A stretch of DNA of 64,000 nt from Macrostomum hystrix. Lineage: Eukaryota; Platyhelminthes; Macrostomidae. Made by a program: the position numbers and the translations under genes. Below, piece by piece: positions 11,441 to 23,053 of this stretch (position 1 is the first letter of the stretch; the number at the start of each line of letters is the position of its first letter). Under the pieces are notes generated by a model, which worked only from the letters and a program-made list of their open reading frames with translations, did no database searches and had not been told where the DNA came from. The stretch spans positions 613,501 to 677,500 of the forward strand of contig CATNEN010000012.1 of NCBI GenBank assembly GCA_950097015.1, in the 5' to 3' direction.

Positions 11441-11869
11441 ATTTTAACAAAGAAAAAAATCCGCAAACTTTTGACAGTGCAAATGAGACTAAACACCCGA
11501 TATGAGTAAAACTATCTAGCTGTGATAATTACTTCACGGTATTATAACAGCTGCTAGAATGTACTTCTTAAAAAGAACGAATCGACAAAAAGTTGAGTAG
11601 CTGACCGCAATAAAATTGGAAAATATTTTGGCAACTCTTGGAAATAGGTAAAAAGTTAACAAAGCACAAAGTAAAAAGCTTTGTTTTAGATATTACATCG
11701 AAAACTTGTCCTAACAATGTCTTTAATAGAAATTTCGTAGATAAAAATGTGAAAATAAAAGTTTCGATTAAAAAACATCTGATAAAATTACAATTTTAAA
11801 AAACTCCGAACTGTGGAAGACATCGTTAAAAATGAAACAATTAAAAAAATGATGGATGAAAAAACGTAG

Positions 11870-11875
11870 TTTATT
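11870..11875 (-). terminator. Candidate polyadenylation signal of the PDI-like gene
   Basis: Minus-strand AATAAA, about 180 bases past the stop codon of the gene at 12057-15246. This is a reasonable 3' UTR length. The interval 11441-11869 is AT-rich and otherwise empty. Confidence 0.4.
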
Positions 11876-12056
11876 TAACTTGCAACGCCTTCAGCATAAA
11901 TTGACAGAGGAAAATCTGTGACCTTCACAATAAAAATATATTTAACTAATCTAAACTAACTATTAGCTGAGGACAGCCGTATAGCAATTAATTATTTCCA
12001 ATGCCTGTGAAGTCTGCAGCTCGTAGTTCACAACACAACGTTAGTACCAGACAGCT

Positions 12057-15000
12057 TCAGAGCTCTATGTGTTTGGCTTCCTGCTGAACACTCTCGGCTA
12101 GGAACTGCAACAGGTAGGCCTTACTAACGACATTACGCTTGTATCGAATCACTCTAGGCGATTCTGAGCCGCGAGGTGGCAGCAGCAGAGCCACCTGGGG
12201 CTCCTTGGTACTTAGCTCGATGGCCGATTCGCCTTCGAATCGGTAGTAGAGCTGCCCGGGCAGGTCGTTGAATTTGGTATCGACTCGAACGAATGTCACA
12301 GCGCCCGCGCTAAGCGAAGCCGGGTCAGCAGCGGCCTTATCAAACTCCTTGAGCGACTGCGAGCAGGGCTGCACGGAGAAGTCGCACTGGAGCAGCAGCA
12401 GGCGAGAGTCGGCGACTGACGACGCATCGGCCAGCAACTGCTTCAATCTGTCAGCGTTTGCTTTGAATACTCGATTTTGCTGCTTGCCGTTGGTTGCTAT
12501 GGGAACTGAGGCCGAGCGAATATGCTGAGGCGCGGTGCCGGCAGCGAATGAGTCGAGGAAGCGACGTACAGCGGCCGGGTCGGGGCCGTCCGACTCCGGC
12601 ATGGCGAAGCGACGTCTGGCGACGTCGTAGCAGCCGAGGTTCACTTCGGAGGAGCTCTCGTCGAAGCCGAAGAGCCTGGACTCCGCTGAGTTCTGTTAGG
12701 AGGCGCGGAATGGTGGTCGATTCTGGGGAGGCGGTGGCAAATCAAAGAACAAGCTGCCTCCAAATGCTTCAGTACGACAAGTTTCTTTTGAACTTTTTTC
12801 TACAGATTATACTCTTAGTAACTTCCTCACAGATTGAACTAAAAGACTCAGTAAGCCAGTAAGCACTTTGATGATTCCCGCATGCGAACTGAGAAACTGA
12901 CACAATCTACAAGACTAGAAAGCGACTTACAACAGACTCCTCATCCGCCAGAGCGAACAGTGCCAGATGTTTTCGACCCTCAATCATAGCGGCCAGTCGG
13001 GCGTGAGTCAGCCTTGCCAGATTGCCCGCCTCGCCGCGCCAGTCGCCTGGCAGGGAGGTAAAGAACAGACAGACGGGCGGGCCGGCGCTCATGTAGACCC
13101 TCCTATTGTGCCAGGACAGCAGGCCCAGTTTGGGGAGGCTGCGCTGATCGTAGAAGGCCTTCAGGGCCGGCGTCGAGTGCAGCGGGCCGGGATAGCTGGG
13201 ATTGGCAGGAGGGGGTAAAGAAAACCAACTGTGAGCCAATCAAAACTAAGTAATTAAGTGTGGCGAGAGGTGGGTGATTCGGTAGCAGAGAAGGAGAATA
13301 ACTCCACGAGCCAATAAGAAACTAGAGTCAGAAAGCATTAAAAATGCGCATTACATAAAGAGGATTCCGGGCACAAAGTGACTCACCGCGCCATGCCAGA
13401 TTCACCGCTGGTAAGCAGATTCTGCGATAGCCTGACGTAGATGGCTTCGGCAGTCATGCCCAGTTGCCGAGCGACAGGCCCTGCTAGCAGGCCGCCATTC
13501 AGGCGTCTCTCGTAGAAATAGCCCGACTCGGCTAGGAAAGCAGCCAGGAAGCGCTTGACGGGCTCAGTGGCCTCCGCGCTAGCCACCAGTTGAGCTTCCA
13601 TGCCGTTGTTGAGTGCATCTAGTGGCGCTGTGCTGTCGAAAACTCGAGCGGCTTCGACGCGAAAACTGGTGCCAGATTGGGTCGCATGTGCCCGGTAGAA
13701 TTTGGCGAGGTTTTCGTGACTCAGCGTGTGCGAGAACTGAATGGCCCAGTCCGGCTGTGGAGTGAGGTGGGTGCAAAGCTGTCACTGTTCGGGGAATGTG
13801 TTGCCTGTAATCTGAGCTAGGTGAACTGGAGCAAAGTCTCTGATGTCACCTGCCTAAACAGTGACAGCAGTGTGATAGAGAACCTCATAGTAGCTCGTAG
13901 CTATACGAGTACAGGTTGATAGATTCCTAAATAGAAGCTCTTAGCTCGCACCTCATCTCGGCTAAGCAGTGCAAAAACGGGCACCCGGTCGAGGCGCAGT
14001 CCCAGCCGCTGGGCCATCTCCTTCTCATCGCCGAGGGCATCAGCGTAGCCGATGGCGACCTCGTTACTCGGCCGCAGCTCCGAGGCGGCTGCTCGCAGAC
14101 CATCGAGAGCAAAGTGGAGGCTGGAAGCCGAATTGACATCCACGAAGGCTACCAGCCAGTTGGAGTGGCGAGCCAGCGCATCCGCCAGGCCGGCATCCGT
14201 CAACCGATGCGGCTCGCCGTCTGCCACTTCCGCAGCAACCGTCCGCATGTATTCGGCCACGGCTTCGGGGGCGTCCACCGGCCCTGCGTAGTCTGAAGCA
14301 GCCGGTGAAGCTTGCCGCTTGAATAGCTTCAGCACTGGGTCGGTCGCATTGACGGTAGCGCCGTGTTGCTTAGCCAACGACGGCGAAGCGGCGATGTCTA
14401 CGCGACCCAGTCTGATTCGCATTGGGGACTGATGTGATGACTCTGCCAGCAGTTTGGCAGCCGCAGACAGCACCGACTCAGTGGAAGAGCAGTTGCGGCA
14501 GCTGGTGTGCCAAGAGGGATGGTAAAGTTCGTAATAAACTATTATTATTATTATTTCTTTTGACTGATGTAAAACAACTTCTATTAATAAACATCGAGGA
14601 AAAAAGCGCTGTAAATGAACATATAAAAAATATATTTTTAAAGAAGCTTAGATTCTACATTTACAAAATTTACTGAAAAAAAACATATTATAACACTTGC
14701 TTACTTCTGGGAGTAGAACAAGATAAGAAAAATGTCGGCGTCCTGTAGGGCAATGGAAAATGTCTTCTCACGCAGAAGCAGAAATTCACTTTCATCCTTA
14801 ACTTCTGCTGTGGAGCCTAGAAAAAGAAAATGAAATATAAAAAGATAGTCGATTTTTCAAGAAACATATACTGATAGCAGTATTTTTTTCTTAATATAAA
14901 TAGATAAATTCTCTATTAATTAATTTATTTATCAATTGATGGCTGAATCTGAGAGAAACATATCGGAAAACTTCACATATTTAAATAGTATTTAAAATTA

Positions 15001-15246
15001 AAGTAGGATTAAAAATATGCTGGTTGAAAGATATATTAGAATATATATAGAATTTTTTAAATAAAGCTTTATGTTACAAGTCATGTGAATTCACTATTCA
15101 CATGACAAGAATGTAAAAATTATATACCATACTATGTAAAGATTAGAATTTTTCTGACAAATTATTTCATTAACAAAGCATTACGTGTGCTTACTTAAAA
15201 GTCCGAGGACAGAAGCTGCTAAATAAAGAATAAACAATCTAATCAT
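12057..15246 (-). CDS. PDI-like ER thioredoxin-fold protein (660 aa, six exons)
   Basis: Exons (minus): 15246-15195, 14816-14705, 14501-13952, 13754-13387, 13195-12931, 12692-12057. All junctions are GT-AG with matching phase and give 660 codons. Residues 1-18 (MIRLFILYLAASVLGLLS) form a signal peptide. The first thioredoxin domain holds FYSQNCRNC at the place of the usual FYAPWCGHC, so a redox CxxC (Cys56/Cys59, CRNC) is kept while the preceding Trp is lost. Further thioredoxin-like b-type domains follow (for example PVCLFFTSLPGDW). The last domain has a degenerate active site, with Cys552 and Cys559 in QCDFSVQPCSQ. The protein ends KHIEL, and HIEL is a known KDEL-type ER retrieval signal. 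It probably acts in the ER lumen on protein folding or disulphide exchange. It is longer than classical PDI (~500 aa), and the exact subfamily is unassigned. Confidence 0.85.
15080..15106. other. Perfect 11-bp hairpin in intron 1 of the PDI-like gene
   Basis: GTCATGTGAAT and ATTCACATGAC form an exact stem around the 5-base loop TCACT. It lies in the AT-rich first intron (minus-strand gene). Function unknown. Confidence 0.5.
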
Positions 15247-15708
15247 TAAAAGGCGAGATTCGAATTCGAGGAGAGATATAAAAAACTGACTAGAAATGAA
15301 TTACAGAAAGCGCCGAAAAGGAATGTTTAATACATAGATGTATCAGTTGGTTTGAGACCTTTGTGCTTTTGTTATTCGCAAGGCGAATGTATGAATTATA
15401 AATTTGATAAGAGTTCCTATAAACTCTTGGATTCATATTTACGCCTATCTAACGTGTCGCGATAGAACACATTTTAACAACATAATCATCTTATTTTTAA
15501 TTGTTCGCATCCAATACTTTTTAAACCTTATTCCGTTTCCTTAGATTTGAATTTCTGCAAAGTAATTTTTGAATTACTTTTTATAAATTAAATAGTAAAC
15601 GAGTGCCATTCTGACGATCGCTGCATGAATCCTAAAATATATCGCTCTTAGACATGCATAAATATAATTCTAATATCTAAAGGAAAGCATCTACCTGAAA
15701 GCATTGTT
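15247..15708. promoter_or_regulatory. Divergent intergenic region between PDI-like gene and PNPO
   Basis: The start codons of the two genes are 462 bases apart and face away from each other, so this AT-rich stretch must hold both 5' UTRs and probably both core promoters. No TATA box or known motif can be assigned with confidence. Confidence 0.5.
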
Positions 15709-17060
15709 ATGGACGCAGGAGGCGAAACTTCTGGTTCCCAACTGGAAGGTACGTAATATCGGTCAATAATTTACTCATTCTACGAAATATAGTTAAATTT
15801 TCATTTTTCACTTCATAATGAATCCACACTCCGCTGCAGCTCTACAGCATGAACATCGCTCTAGCCCAAATGGGCAGGTACCTTGGTGTCATTCTTGACT
15901 ATAGACTGTACTGGTCTTTCACATAAAGGCTAGATACGTACGATGAACAAAATCAGATTTTTGCTGTGTGTAATTGCAACGATAATTGCAATTGCAATTG
16001 TAATTGCAACTGTGATATTCTGTGATACAGGCAGACCTTTAGTAAATTCAGATGAAAAATTCGGGATCATAAACTAAAGTTTTTTATTTTAACCTGCAAT
16101 TTTTCGAACAAAACATTTACTTCTTGCATGACAACATCATATGCATAATCCTAGCTACAATCATGTGTCGCATATTTTGCTCGCACCTATAAAGGGATGA
16201 GAAAGCCATACCTGGAAAGAGATCATGTCTTGGACGAATCCAAACTGAAGTCATTAGATCCCTACAACCTATGGAAGGCCTGGTTCGATCAGGCCTCTCA
16301 AGTTATTAGCGAAATGAAGAGTCCAAATGAGCCGAACCAGATGGTGCTTGCAACATCAACACGGTTAGAAACTGCATGCATTGATTTCTTGCAAGTGCGT
16401 TTTAACGATTAATTACTTAAAAAAAAGAAAAAAATCCGCTTTATTGCTTTCAGTGACGGGAGACCATCGCTGCGCTACTTGCTCCTGAAGGGCCACGATG
16501 AGGGCGGGTTTTACTTCTACACCAATTACAATAGCCGTAAAGGCCAAGAGCTGGTAGGCTGCCGAGGTTATCTGTACAAAGTTATCAGTGCAAGCTCAAA
16601 GCTATATGCACCACAAGTTCTATATTTCTCTTATATACCGAGTCGGATCATCTCGTAGGAGGAAAATCCGAGAGCTTCTATCTGCATGTACTGGCCAGAG
16701 GTGCACCGTATGATCAATATCGAGGGTGACGTCACTAAGGTGACGCCGGAGCGCAGCGACGCTTATTTCAAATCGCGACCTCTAGATAGTCAAATCGGCG
16801 CCGCTGTCAGTCCTCAGAGCAGCGTTGTGGCCTCGCGCGAGACGCTGGAGCTGGCGCGGAGCCAACTGGCTGAGCGCGCCGCAGCCACAGGAGCCAGTTG
16901 CATCGACCGGCCGCAGCATTGGGGCGGCTACAAGCTGGCACCGAGCCAATTCGAATTCTGGCAGGGCCAGCGGGATCGGCTCCACGACAGGCTCCGATTT
17001 CGTCGGCCGTCTGGTGCTGGAAGAACCGGCGGGTGGATCTGCGAGCGGCTGGCGCCGTGA
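15709..17060 (+). CDS. PNPO: Pyridoxamine/pyridoxine 5'-phosphate oxidase (236 aa, four exons)
   Basis: Exons: 15709-15748, 16195-16363, 16454-16553, 16659-17060. All joins match in phase and total 237 codons. The enzyme uses FMN and oxygen to oxidise pyridoxine or pyridoxamine 5'-phosphate to pyridoxal 5'-phosphate, the last step of vitamin B6 salvage. Family landmarks appear in order: MRKPY and [11 protein letters not shown]; the FMN-site region (RYLLLKG, then [13 protein letters not shown]); [36 protein letters not shown] with [17 protein letters not shown], which contains the substrate-binding Arg/His; and the typical ending ICERLAP. The length lies between the bacterial (~218) and human (261) enzymes. 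A short first exon gives 13 residues before the conserved core. No mitochondrial or secretory signal is seen, so it is probably cytosolic. Confidence 0.93.
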
Positions 17061-17282
17061 CTGGCACCGCTTTACTCTCTGACGGCCTATTGTTTCAACT
17101 TAACCTTTTAAATAGTTATTTATACTCTCGTATGAAAACTTCACGAAAATTCGCTAAATTTGTAGTTGGGCCTAAGCTAAACATATTATTCATAGCGTCT
17201 GCAGGTGATTCAGCCGCCTTCTCAAAACAATTTTCCTATTACAAGTATATTTCTTTCCCAACTATCAATATTACTCGATATC

Positions 17283-17288
17283 AATAAA
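17283..17288 (+). terminator. Candidate polyadenylation signal of PNPO
   Basis: AATAAA 223 bases after the PNPO stop codon, followed by a T-rich and then GT-rich stretch (ttttttgtattgtgcgttt), the usual arrangement of an animal cleavage site. Confidence 0.55.
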
Positions 17289-17486
17289 AATTTTTTTGTA
17301 TTGTGCGTTTACTTGTTTTTGCTACTGAGCTGTGCTTAAATAGAAACAAAAGAAGACAAAAATAGCCAAGTAGTGGATCAGAATTTCCTATCTGCCAGTC
17401 AGCCCATACTGGTCCGGAAACTGGTGGTTTGGCGAGGAGTTGTCTCCAGTTTCTAGATTCAGAGTCTCAGTGCCCCCACCCCAAAA

Positions 17487-19525
17487 AATCAATGGCGGTT
17501 GTCCCCAAATCAATGACGCTTCTATCCCAAATCAATGACGCTTCTCTCTTAAATCAATGACGCTTCTCTCCCAAATCAATGACGCTTCTCTCCCAAATCA
17601 ATGAAGCTTCTCTCCCAAATCAACGACGCTTATCTCCCAAATCAACGACGCTTCTCTCCCATATCAATGACGGTTCTCTCCCAGATCAATGACGGTTCTC
17701 TCCCAAATCAATGATGGTTCTCTCCCAAATCAACGACGCTTCTCTCCCATATCAATGACGGTTCTCTCCCAGATCAATGACGGTTCTCTCCCAAATCAAT
17801 ATATGACGCTTCTCTCCCAAATCAATGACGCTTCTCTCCCAAATCAATATATGACGCTTCTCTCCCAGATCCATGACGGTTCTCTCCCAGATCCATGACG
17901 GTTCTCTCCCAGATCAATGACGCTTCTCTCCCAGATCCATGACGGTTCTCTCCCAGATCAATGACGCTTCTCTCCCAGATCAATGACGCTTCTCTCCCAG
18001 ATCCATGACGCTTCTCTCCCAAATCAATGATGGTTCTCTCCCAGATCAATGACGGTTCTCTCCCGAATCAATGACGGTTCTCTCCCAAATCAATGATGGT
18101 TCTCTCCCAAATCAATAAACGTTCTCTCCCAAATCAACGACGCTTCTCTCCCATATCAATGACGGTTCTCTCCCAGATCAATGACGGTTCTCTCCCGAAT
18201 CAATGACGGTTCTCTCCCAAATCAATGATGGTTCTCTCCCGAATCAATGACGCTTCTCTCCCAAATCAATGATGGTTCTCTCCCAAATCAATAAACGTTC
18301 TCTCCCAAATCAATGACGCTTCTCTCCCGAATCAATGACGCTTCTCTCCCAAATCAATGATGGTTCTCTCCCAAATCAATAAACGTTCTCTCCCAAATCA
18401 ATAAAGGTTCTCTCCCAAATCAACGACACTTCTCTCCCAAATCAATGACGCTTCTCTCCCAAATCAATGACGCTTCTCTCCCAAATCAATAAACGTTCTC
18501 TCCCAAATCAATAAAGGTTCTCTCCCAAATCAATGACGGTTCTCTCCCAAATCAATGACGCTTCTCTCCCAAATCAATGACGCTTCTCTCCCAGATCAAT
18601 GACGCTTCTCTCCCAGATCCATGACGCTTCTCTCCCAGATCCATGACGGTTCTCTCCCAGATCAATGACGCTTCTCTCCCAGATCCATGACGCTTCTCTC
18701 CCAAATCAATGACGCTTCTCTCCCAAATCAATGACGCTTCTCTCCCAGATCCATGACGCTTCTCTCCCAAATCAATGATGGTTCTCTCCCAAATCAATGA
18801 TGGTTCTCTCCCAAATCAATAAGCGTTCTCTCCCAAATCAATGATGGTTCTCTCCCAAATCAATAAGCGTTCTCTCCCAAATCAATGATGGTTCTCTCCC
18901 AAATCAACGACGCTTCTCTCCCAAATCAATGATGGTTCTCTCCCAAATCAATAAGCGTTCTCTCCCAAATCAATGATGGTTCTCTCCCAAATCAACGACG
19001 CTTATCTCCCAGATCCATGACGCTTCTCTCCCAAATCAATGATGGTTCTCTCCCAAATCAATGATGGTTCTCTCCCAAATCAATAAGCGTTCTCTCCCAA
19101 ATCAATGATGGTTCTCTCCCAAATCAATAAGCGTTCTCTCCCAAATCAATGATGGTTCTCTCCCAAATCAACGACGCTTCTCTCCCATATCAATGACGGT
19201 TCTCTCCCAGATCAATGACGGTTCTCTCCCAAATCAATATATGACGCTTCTCTCCCAAATCAATGACGCTTCTCTCCCAGATCCATGACGCTTCTCTCCC
19301 AGATCAATGACGCTTCTCTCCCAGATCCATGACGCTTCTCTCCCAAATCAATGACGCTTCTCTCCCAAATCAATGACGCTTCTCTCCCAGATCCATGACG
19401 CTTCTCTCCCAGATCCATGACGGTTCTCTCCCAGATCAATGACGCTTCTCTCCCAGATCCATGACGCTTCTCTCCCAGATCAATGACGCTTCTCTCCCAG
19501 ATCCATGACGCTTCTCTCCCAAATC
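17487..19525. repeat. 22-bp minisatellite, about 92 copies
   Basis: A 2-kb array of CTCTCCCAAATCAATGACGC plus TT. Variants include CAGATC for AAATC, GATGGTT for GACGCTT, AATAAACG and AATATATGACG. Blocks of the same variant order recur (for example around 18550-18790 and 19250-19510), showing multi-unit duplications. On the + strand the unit contains TTCTCTCCCAG, a 3'-splice-site-like string. Confidence 0.95.
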
Positions 19526-20489
19526 AATGTCCTCCTATATAAATAAAATACAGTGACCCATTAGTTGTGTAACACCTAATTTTGTTTTGCTTGAAAAGTT
19601 TTAAACTAAGCATATTTTTTAAACACACATACTTTTCCATGCAGTTGTTCAAAGCAAGACCTCTAAAAATAGGCTCCATGTACCAGCAAACGACTGTCGA
19701 CAAAACAGACCTGCGTTAGAATTACGAGCTAATATGACGGGGGATTGTACAAATAATCGTCTGTGTACATTATGATGGATTGAGATAAGTTTGTTCTGAG
19801 CAAACTAGTCAAACCTTTCAAAAGTAAGCGAAAATAGCAGATTGCGATAAATGCCATGACTATAAACAGAGCATGGTCTAGTATAAATCGTGAGACTTAT
19901 TAAAACTATATTCACACGCGTGACAATGCAGATTGAATAAAGCACTTAGAAATTTATTATTTTATGGTTTTATCTCACTGTAAATCAGCTTCCAGTATGA
20001 TTCTCGTCATTAGTTACTGGAAGTAGTGGCTCGGGTTTTCGTCAGTTTGATCTAATTCGCTTGATTTAAATTTCGAATTAATAAACGATGCGCCTCTAGA
20101 TCACAAGTACATCAAACAGACTGTACAATTCACATCACAGACTCTACAATTACATCATTTACATCTTTAGGCGGAAGCTCAATAGAGGAGTTCTTGTAGA
20201 TACTTCAAGCAAAGATCTTGAGAAAAGCAATGGTACCAGTCATCATGCAAGCGCGAGCATGGCCTGATAGAAGGGAACAATAATGACTTTATCAGTGCGC
20301 TGACGATTTCAAAGTGCACTATCGGTATGCAGTCGCCATCCGAGAAAAATGCTCATTCCATGGCATTCTAAATGATATATTTAGCAGTCCCCCAGTGAAC
20401 AGCTTGATCTCGATTCGACATCGAATGATTTTTTACTTATAACAGATTGTAAATTGCCCATGGGAAATTGCCCATGAAAATGATTTCGA

Positions 20490-20645
20490 GGTGGTGTTGT
20501 CGATTCGAGCTCGAATCGACGTCGGGCTGTTCACCGGGCCGTGGCCCATTCACGCGCGCACAGCCTTTTTGGGTGACATGCGCGTTAAAGAACAGGACAC
20601 ACTGGCCAGAATATCGCCTCCAAATGAAAGTTTGTAAATTTTATG
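20490..20645. mobile_element. Possible interspersed-repeat fragment
   Basis: A GC-rich island in AT-rich surroundings. Its minus strand includes GTGTCCTGTTCTTTAACGCG, similar to a TTCTTTAACGTGC-type motif I recall from repeats of many marine invertebrates. A short self-complementary stretch, TCGATTCGAGCTCGAATCGA, lies at about 20499-20518. Without a repeat library the family cannot be named. Confidence 0.25.
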
Positions 20646-21340
20646 GTCAGGTGGAATCATTGTCATGCCGCGTTTACTCCACGCAGGTACTGCATTTATT
20701 ACATCAGCAAAGATAATCGAGATCTGGCGTACCTGAAATTTCTAGCTTTCAAATTTTTTTTCCTTATTTCCTACAATGGAACGTTCGTTGCATTCTAGCT
20801 TATGTATAACGATGACATTTAGCTCAACACCAAAACACACAAATCAACCAGGAAATCTTAACACCATGGACGCCTGCTCGATAGACTAATTTGCTTGATT
20901 TGGTTAAAGTCGTCGCGAAACTAAGGTTCTTAACTGTCCAGCTATTTTGTGCGAAATTCTATACTACTGCTTTTACTTTTTGAGCAGGGTATGCAAAACT
21001 CCCGAGCCATAAAAATGAGCTGCTTACAGAATAGAAGAGTAGAAGTACACCAGACATAGGTCCAATGTTTCATCCAAGGACTACTCAAGTAACGTATCTA
21101 CTTAAGTTGTCCTTGGTTTCATCAAAGACCACTAGGATTAGATTCCAGTATTTTGATAAGTAATAATTAATAGCATTTCTAGCATGGAAGGACGTCATTT
21201 TCTTAGGGTTTTATTCAAACAGAGGCAAATATTTATTTCTGCAAAATAAATTACATATTTCTACAAGAGTAAAGGAGGCGAGTGTATCTACGTAATCTAT
21301 ACTTAAATGTAAAAAGATGTAGATACGGAGTAAAAAAAAT

Positions 21341-21363
21341 CCTTCAGACCCTAAGTCTGAAGG
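21341..21363. other. Short perfect hairpin
   Basis: CCTTCAGAC and GTCTGAAGG form a perfect 9-bp stem around the 5-base loop CCTAA. It lies in otherwise featureless intergenic DNA, and its function is unknown. Confidence 0.5.
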
Positions 21364-23053
21364 ACAGCGTCTGACCTCAATTCTTCAGAGCTAAAGTCTA
21401 ATATGCATAAACGTTTTAGATATTTTGTTCCTTTACACGTTATTTACGACGTAAATATGTTTTCATATTATTATTGTTTAATGTTAGGCGTGCGTTTCGG
21501 CTAGAATTGCACCAACTTTGTCCAATAGTTTTGTCTCCCTTCGTTGATTGGTCGGTCTTTACATCATGTGGTCTGCATGCTTTTGAATAAGACGAGAGAC
21601 ACGATAACTGTAAAGTCTGATTTGGCTTCAGTGTAATAGTTACCTGGACACAAGCTTAACCTAGTGCGACTTCATCTTTTTGTTTTCCTGTTCGGCTTTT
21701 GTTATGGTAAATGGCTAAAAGTCCCTGGCATTGTATTAAGTGAAGTTTTGCACAGACTTTTCCATGGCTTATGAGCTGTATGAGTTGTGATAGTTAGCAA
21801 AGTTATTGTACCATGTTTGGCTAATGACAATGTAACTGTAAGTATAGTCTATAAATTTACGCATATCTCTACATATACGAGAGTTATTCCTTACTTTTCA
21901 TATGACAAACCTCCCAGACGACTTCTGACTTCATAAAGAGGGCCAGGTTATTGCTTAAATATTTTTTGATTTTGTGCACTATTACTTCGAGGACATTGTG
22001 TACTTTTATTAACTATGATTATGCCACTAACCTTTTGGCCTAGGCTTATTAAACAATACAAAAGCTTTCACTTATACAGGTTTATGTAGGCCTTTGCTTA
22101 GGGTGTTAAACAATGTAATAGAGTAATGCTGCTAAAATGGCTAATAAATGGCATTGTGTTATATAGGCCTAACACTAAAAACAGTGGCCCTTGCTTTGGC
22201 TGGCTGACTGACAAGACTTGAAGTGAAGAGAGAAAAAGTGAGTATTAAATGCAATAGTCTTTTGAATGATTTGAATTCATTATTAAATGCTTCTTAGTAT
22301 AGTCTAGCACAGTTTTCTATTTAAGAACCTCCTTAGGTATAAAACTATAACTATAAGTTAGCTAGGTTTTGAACCTTCTAAGTTATATCTCTTTCATTTT
22401 GCTAACTTTTTGTGTATATTAATATTGTTTCTTACAATCATAATATTTCTTGCTCCAAATATTATGACCAATTTTTACTGACCTTAAGCTCAGTGACTCA
22501 AAAGAAGACTCAGACAGGATATTTGTGACAAATCCAATAGGGAAACCTGACAAATTTATATTCTTGGTAAGTGTAATACCCTCCAAATTTCAGCTTTATT
22601 GCAGGTATATTAAAAAGGCCTCCTTTTCTAGGCTTTGCTATCTAGCATATTGTTTTGTCTATACTAGGTATTAAACTAACAAGTCAATAGTGGATAATGT
22701 CTATCACATAGGACAATCCCGTTTTGAAGGTCCATACTCTAGGGCAACTAGCTATACTAGCAGAGCTGAAAAGTTTAACAAAAAAATATAATAATTTAAA
22801 GTAGGAAACCAAAACTATCTAGTTTCAATTCGAAATTCCCAGATCTGTCAACTAATTTTGTTTGCAAACCTTTGTATTTATAATGATCAATTTTATTTCT
22901 GTTTTTTAAAGTTGGTTTTTGCCACATTCTTTTCAGCTAAATTTGCATTGCATCTAAGCATACTTTGAAAGCTTAAGTCAGCATTCTGTAAGACAAGCTC
23001 ATTGACTTATAGAACCATTTCAAGAAGAAATCACCTGCACTTTATTGTTAGCA

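Larger units (their letters stand above)
19530..23053. other. AT-rich intergenic region upstream of the AKAP1-like gene
   Basis: About 3.5 kb without a supportable protein-coding gene. A strong donor-like string AAAAAGTGAGTATT near 22230-22243 and an acceptor-like ATTGTTAG ending near 23051 could delimit a non-coding first exon of the AKAP1-like gene; this is inference. A GC-rich island at about 20490-20640 resembles an interspersed-repeat fragment and is listed separately. Confidence 0.35.

Noticed and set aside
14502-14611. Alternative extension of the PDI-like exon 3 upstream (IIIIIVYYELYHPSWH)
   Set aside because: It is open, but the acceptor at 14502-14504 joins in phase with the exon at 14816-14705 and restores the family pattern FYSQNCRNC. 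The extension would duplicate the strand before the active site.
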